Positions 39,900-41,479 of a DNA stretch of 41,479 nt are shown piece by piece (the stretch's first letter is position 1; the number at the start of each line of letters is the position of its first letter). A program made the translations under genes and the position numbers. Source of the DNA: JAVKEN01 sp040221415 (GTDB lineage: Bacteria > Pseudomonadota > Alphaproteobacteria > Rickettsiales > JABSSG01); NCBI GenBank assembly GCA_040221415.1, contig JAVKEN010000026.1, forward strand, positions 1 to 41,479, in the 5' to 3' direction. The notes under the pieces were generated by a model that worked only from the letters and a program-made list of their open reading frames with translations, was not told the DNA's origin and searched no databases.

Positions 39900-40334
39900 A
39901 TGTCAACAGAGTTAGCGCATAACATTATTACATTCTCAAAGCAGAAAAATTTATCAATTAGGCAGCTTGAGGAAAAGGCTGGTTTATATGGTGGATATGT
40001 TAGAAAACTGAAAGCTGGACTTATAAATAATGTTAACATCGCAAAGCTGACTAAGATAGCAAGGATTCTTGACGTTCCACTAGATGCGTTAGTTGGCAGC
40101 GTTATACCTACCCATACAGAAGATAAGGTGATCAGTTTTAACCAGACTCTTCATGAAGATGTTCATAAATTTATAAATAACTACTTATCTACACACAAGA
40201 TTAAAGATTTTTCCCTTACAATCTATAATGTAGCATCTGAGATATATCTTTACTCTCTTGAGAACAACAACGCAGTATTGGATAAAAATTTTGCTGATTT
40301 CTTGATAAAAAAATATTTAGAGGAAACTCATTAG
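39900..40334 (+). CDS. XRE-family HTH regulator with C-terminal extension
   Basis: A 144-residue regulator. Residues ~5-65 are a Cro/C1-type HTH: IITFSKQKNLSIRQLEEKAG, then YVRKLKAGLINNVNIAKLTK and ARILDVPLDALVG. The C-terminal ~75 residues (LHEDVHKFINNYLSTHKIKD, YSLENNNAVLDKNFADFLIK) are helical and likely form a dimer or ligand domain. No ribosome site precedes the ATG, so initiation may be weak. It is divergent from the small-ORF cluster at 38813-39780, and its end overlaps the convergent TPR-like gene by 18 bp. Confidence 0.87.
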   Translation: MSTELAHNIITFSKQKNLSIRQLEEKAGLYGGYVRKLKAGLINNVNIAKLTKIARILDVPLDALVGSVIPTHTEDKVISFNQTLHEDVHKFINNYLSTHKIKDFSLTIYNVASEIYLYSLENNNAVLDKNFADFLIKKYLEETH

Positions 40335-41423
40335 TTTTTCAGCACGAAGGTCTTTCCCTTCTGATTTATACTTTATGTACTTCTTTGTATAATATTTTCT
40401 CTTTTCGTAATTATCTTTGTGTAACAAAGCTAAATTATAGTAGCATTCTTTATAATAAATCGGCCTCGCAACATTTTCACTATCCATGAAAGCTACAATA
40501 GATCTAAAACTATTACTCGCCTTTTCCAGAGCAAAAACTTCTTTATAATACAGGGCTTTGGTCAGCTTAAATTCTAATAAGTAGTCTAAATTTATTTTTC
40601 CAGATTTCTTTAACACACTCGCTATAGACATAATGGTTTTCTTAGCATCCAAAATTTGTTTATTGTGTAAATTGGATCTGGCGATTAATGTTTGAAGTAT
40701 AATCTGGTGTTCCTTATACCCATCAAATTTAAACCTTCTTTCATATCTCTTGTATATATTCTTGCAATTCATACCAGAGTAATTATCTTTCTTAGCGAGG
40801 ATTCTCTCTATTAATACCCAATAAGGCAAAGATGATGCATAAGAATTATCTACAGAAACTTCTAATATGTGTTCGTGAGCCTTTTCAAGGTCTCCTATAA
40901 TATAACTATGTTGAGCTTCCAAATATGAGAAGAGAGCCTTTTGAAACTTATCTAGTTGAAGCACATTAGGTCTAATGACATCAATAGTCTCTCTGAATTT
41001 AGATAATTCATTTGTTTCCAGCAAGAATTGAGCCTTCTGTATATAATACTCAAAATATATATTTCCTTCTTTCAAATCAGGAATGTAAGCTGAGAATACA
41101 CTAACAGCCTCATCTGGATTACTTCCCAAACAGTAGAACCCAAAAGCAAAAACTGGAAGGATTCTCCTTATTTCGCTGTTTGAAAGATTTTGATAAATCA
41201 CATCTCTGTTCTTTTGATAAAGTCGCTCGGCACATACCCAATCTTTTTTCTCGTATATTAGGTAGGAAATTAACTCAAATAATAAGTTTTTATTAGCTGT
41301 AAAAACATTATCTCTAAATGAATAGTTTTCTAATAAAAAGTATAAGTAATTCTCATGCGCCTCTTCAGTTTCAATATCTTTGGGTTTCTCAAATGGTTTT
41401 TCTTTACTTAAATATTTACCCAA
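40317..41423 (-). CDS. TPR-like helical repeat protein
   Basis: A 368-residue soluble protein composed of antiparallel helix pairs in a TPR-like pattern: YFEYYIQKAQFLLETNELSK, ALFSYLEAQHSYIIGDLEKA and YYKECYYNLALLHKDNYEKR. The periodicity resembles the tetratricopeptide domains of peptide-sensing regulators, but no HTH is present. The only start in frame is TTG 41423, with AGGAGG ~15 bases upstream, an unusually long spacing. The true start could differ or lie in a frame disrupted near the window edge. It is convergent with the XRE gene and overlaps it by 18 bp. Partners unknown. Confidence 0.65.
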   Translation of the reverse strand: MGKYLSKEKPFEKPKDIETEEAHENYLYFLLENYSFRDNVFTANKNLLFELISYLIYEKKDWVCAERLYQKNRDVIYQNLSNSEIRRILPVFAFGFYCLGSNPDEAVSVFSAYIPDLKEGNIYFEYYIQKAQFLLETNELSKFRETIDVIRPNVLQLDKFQKALFSYLEAQHSYIIGDLEKAHEHILEVSVDNSYASSLPYWVLIERILAKKDNYSGMNCKNIYKRYERRFKFDGYKEHQIILQTLIARSNLHNKQILDAKKTIMSIASVLKKSGKINLDYLLEFKLTKALYYKEVFALEKASNSFRSIVAFMDSENVARPIYYKECYYNLALLHKDNYEKRKYYTKKYIKYKSEGKDLRAEKLMSFL

Positions 41424-41479
41424 CTTATTTTTTAAACTCCTCCTTGTATAATAGGAAATTTTCTCAGGAAATCTTTGAA

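Overview
The window is AT-rich and densely but unevenly coded. It looks like an accessory region of an intracellular, host-associated bacterium, most likely Rickettsiales/Holosporales or Legionellales. The grounds are the base composition, patatin phospholipase, FG-GAP, Sel1 and ankyrin-like proteins, a ProP-like carrier, decaying insertion sequences, effector-like genes and several LuxR-type regulators. The lineage is inferred from gene content only. I see no rRNA, tRNA, CRISPR array or replication origin.

Left part (1-5.3 kb): a frameshifted VOC protein, an ABC exporter half-transporter, and a tight three-gene amino-acid operon (YheO/DauR-type PAS-HTH regulator, PLP aminotransferase, ornithine cyclodeaminase/mu-crystallin family enzyme). 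Surface-protein part (5.3-11.3 kb, minus strand): a small stalk-plus-membrane-anchor protein, a RelE/RelB-type toxin-antitoxin pair with a readable promoter/operator, an IS6-family remnant, and four tandem FG-GAP genes. Two of these look like complete seven-bladed integrin-alpha-like propellers, one of them with a Thr/Ser/Pro stalk, a membrane helix and a cytoplasmic tail. One is a wrecked FG-GAP/lipase fusion that ends in the IS6 remnant, and one is a short frameshifted form.

11.3-17 kb: a structured intergenic region, a six-cysteine small protein, a divergent LysE exporter/Lrp regulator pair, and an overlapping gene pair consisting of a divergent S-adenosylhomocysteinase-like protein and a six-helix CqsS/LqsS-like hybrid histidine kinase. 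17-22.7 kb (minus strand): a chimera of a LuxR-type sensor domain and one FG-GAP blade, a patatin phospholipase, a small protein, a DUF6454-like propeller, and a large ABC ATPase fused to an unrecognised N-terminal domain.

22.9-34.6 kb is the signal-reception island. A small helical protein (A) and a regulator with an unknown N-domain plus LuxR-type HTH (B) occur twice (A1/B1 and A2/B2). Three further regulators have an autoinducer-binding-like N-domain plus HTH; one is split by a frameshift at a T8 run. A calcineurin-like phosphoesterase, a ProP-like MFS carrier, an FAD amino-acid oxidoreductase and a degenerate sensor kinase lie among them. Both A genes carry a related palindromic element about 76 bp before their starts, suggesting co-regulation.

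Right part (34.7-41.5 kb): a likely effector with a SAM-methyltransferase motif and a basic N-terminus, an ankyrin-like protein, a two-copy intergenic element with apparent compensatory base changes, a cluster of small overlapping minus-strand ORFs next to an XRE regulator, and a TPR-like protein. Several genes carry single-base frameshifts. These may be decay, phase variation or homopolymer sequencing error, and this cannot be settled from sequence alone.
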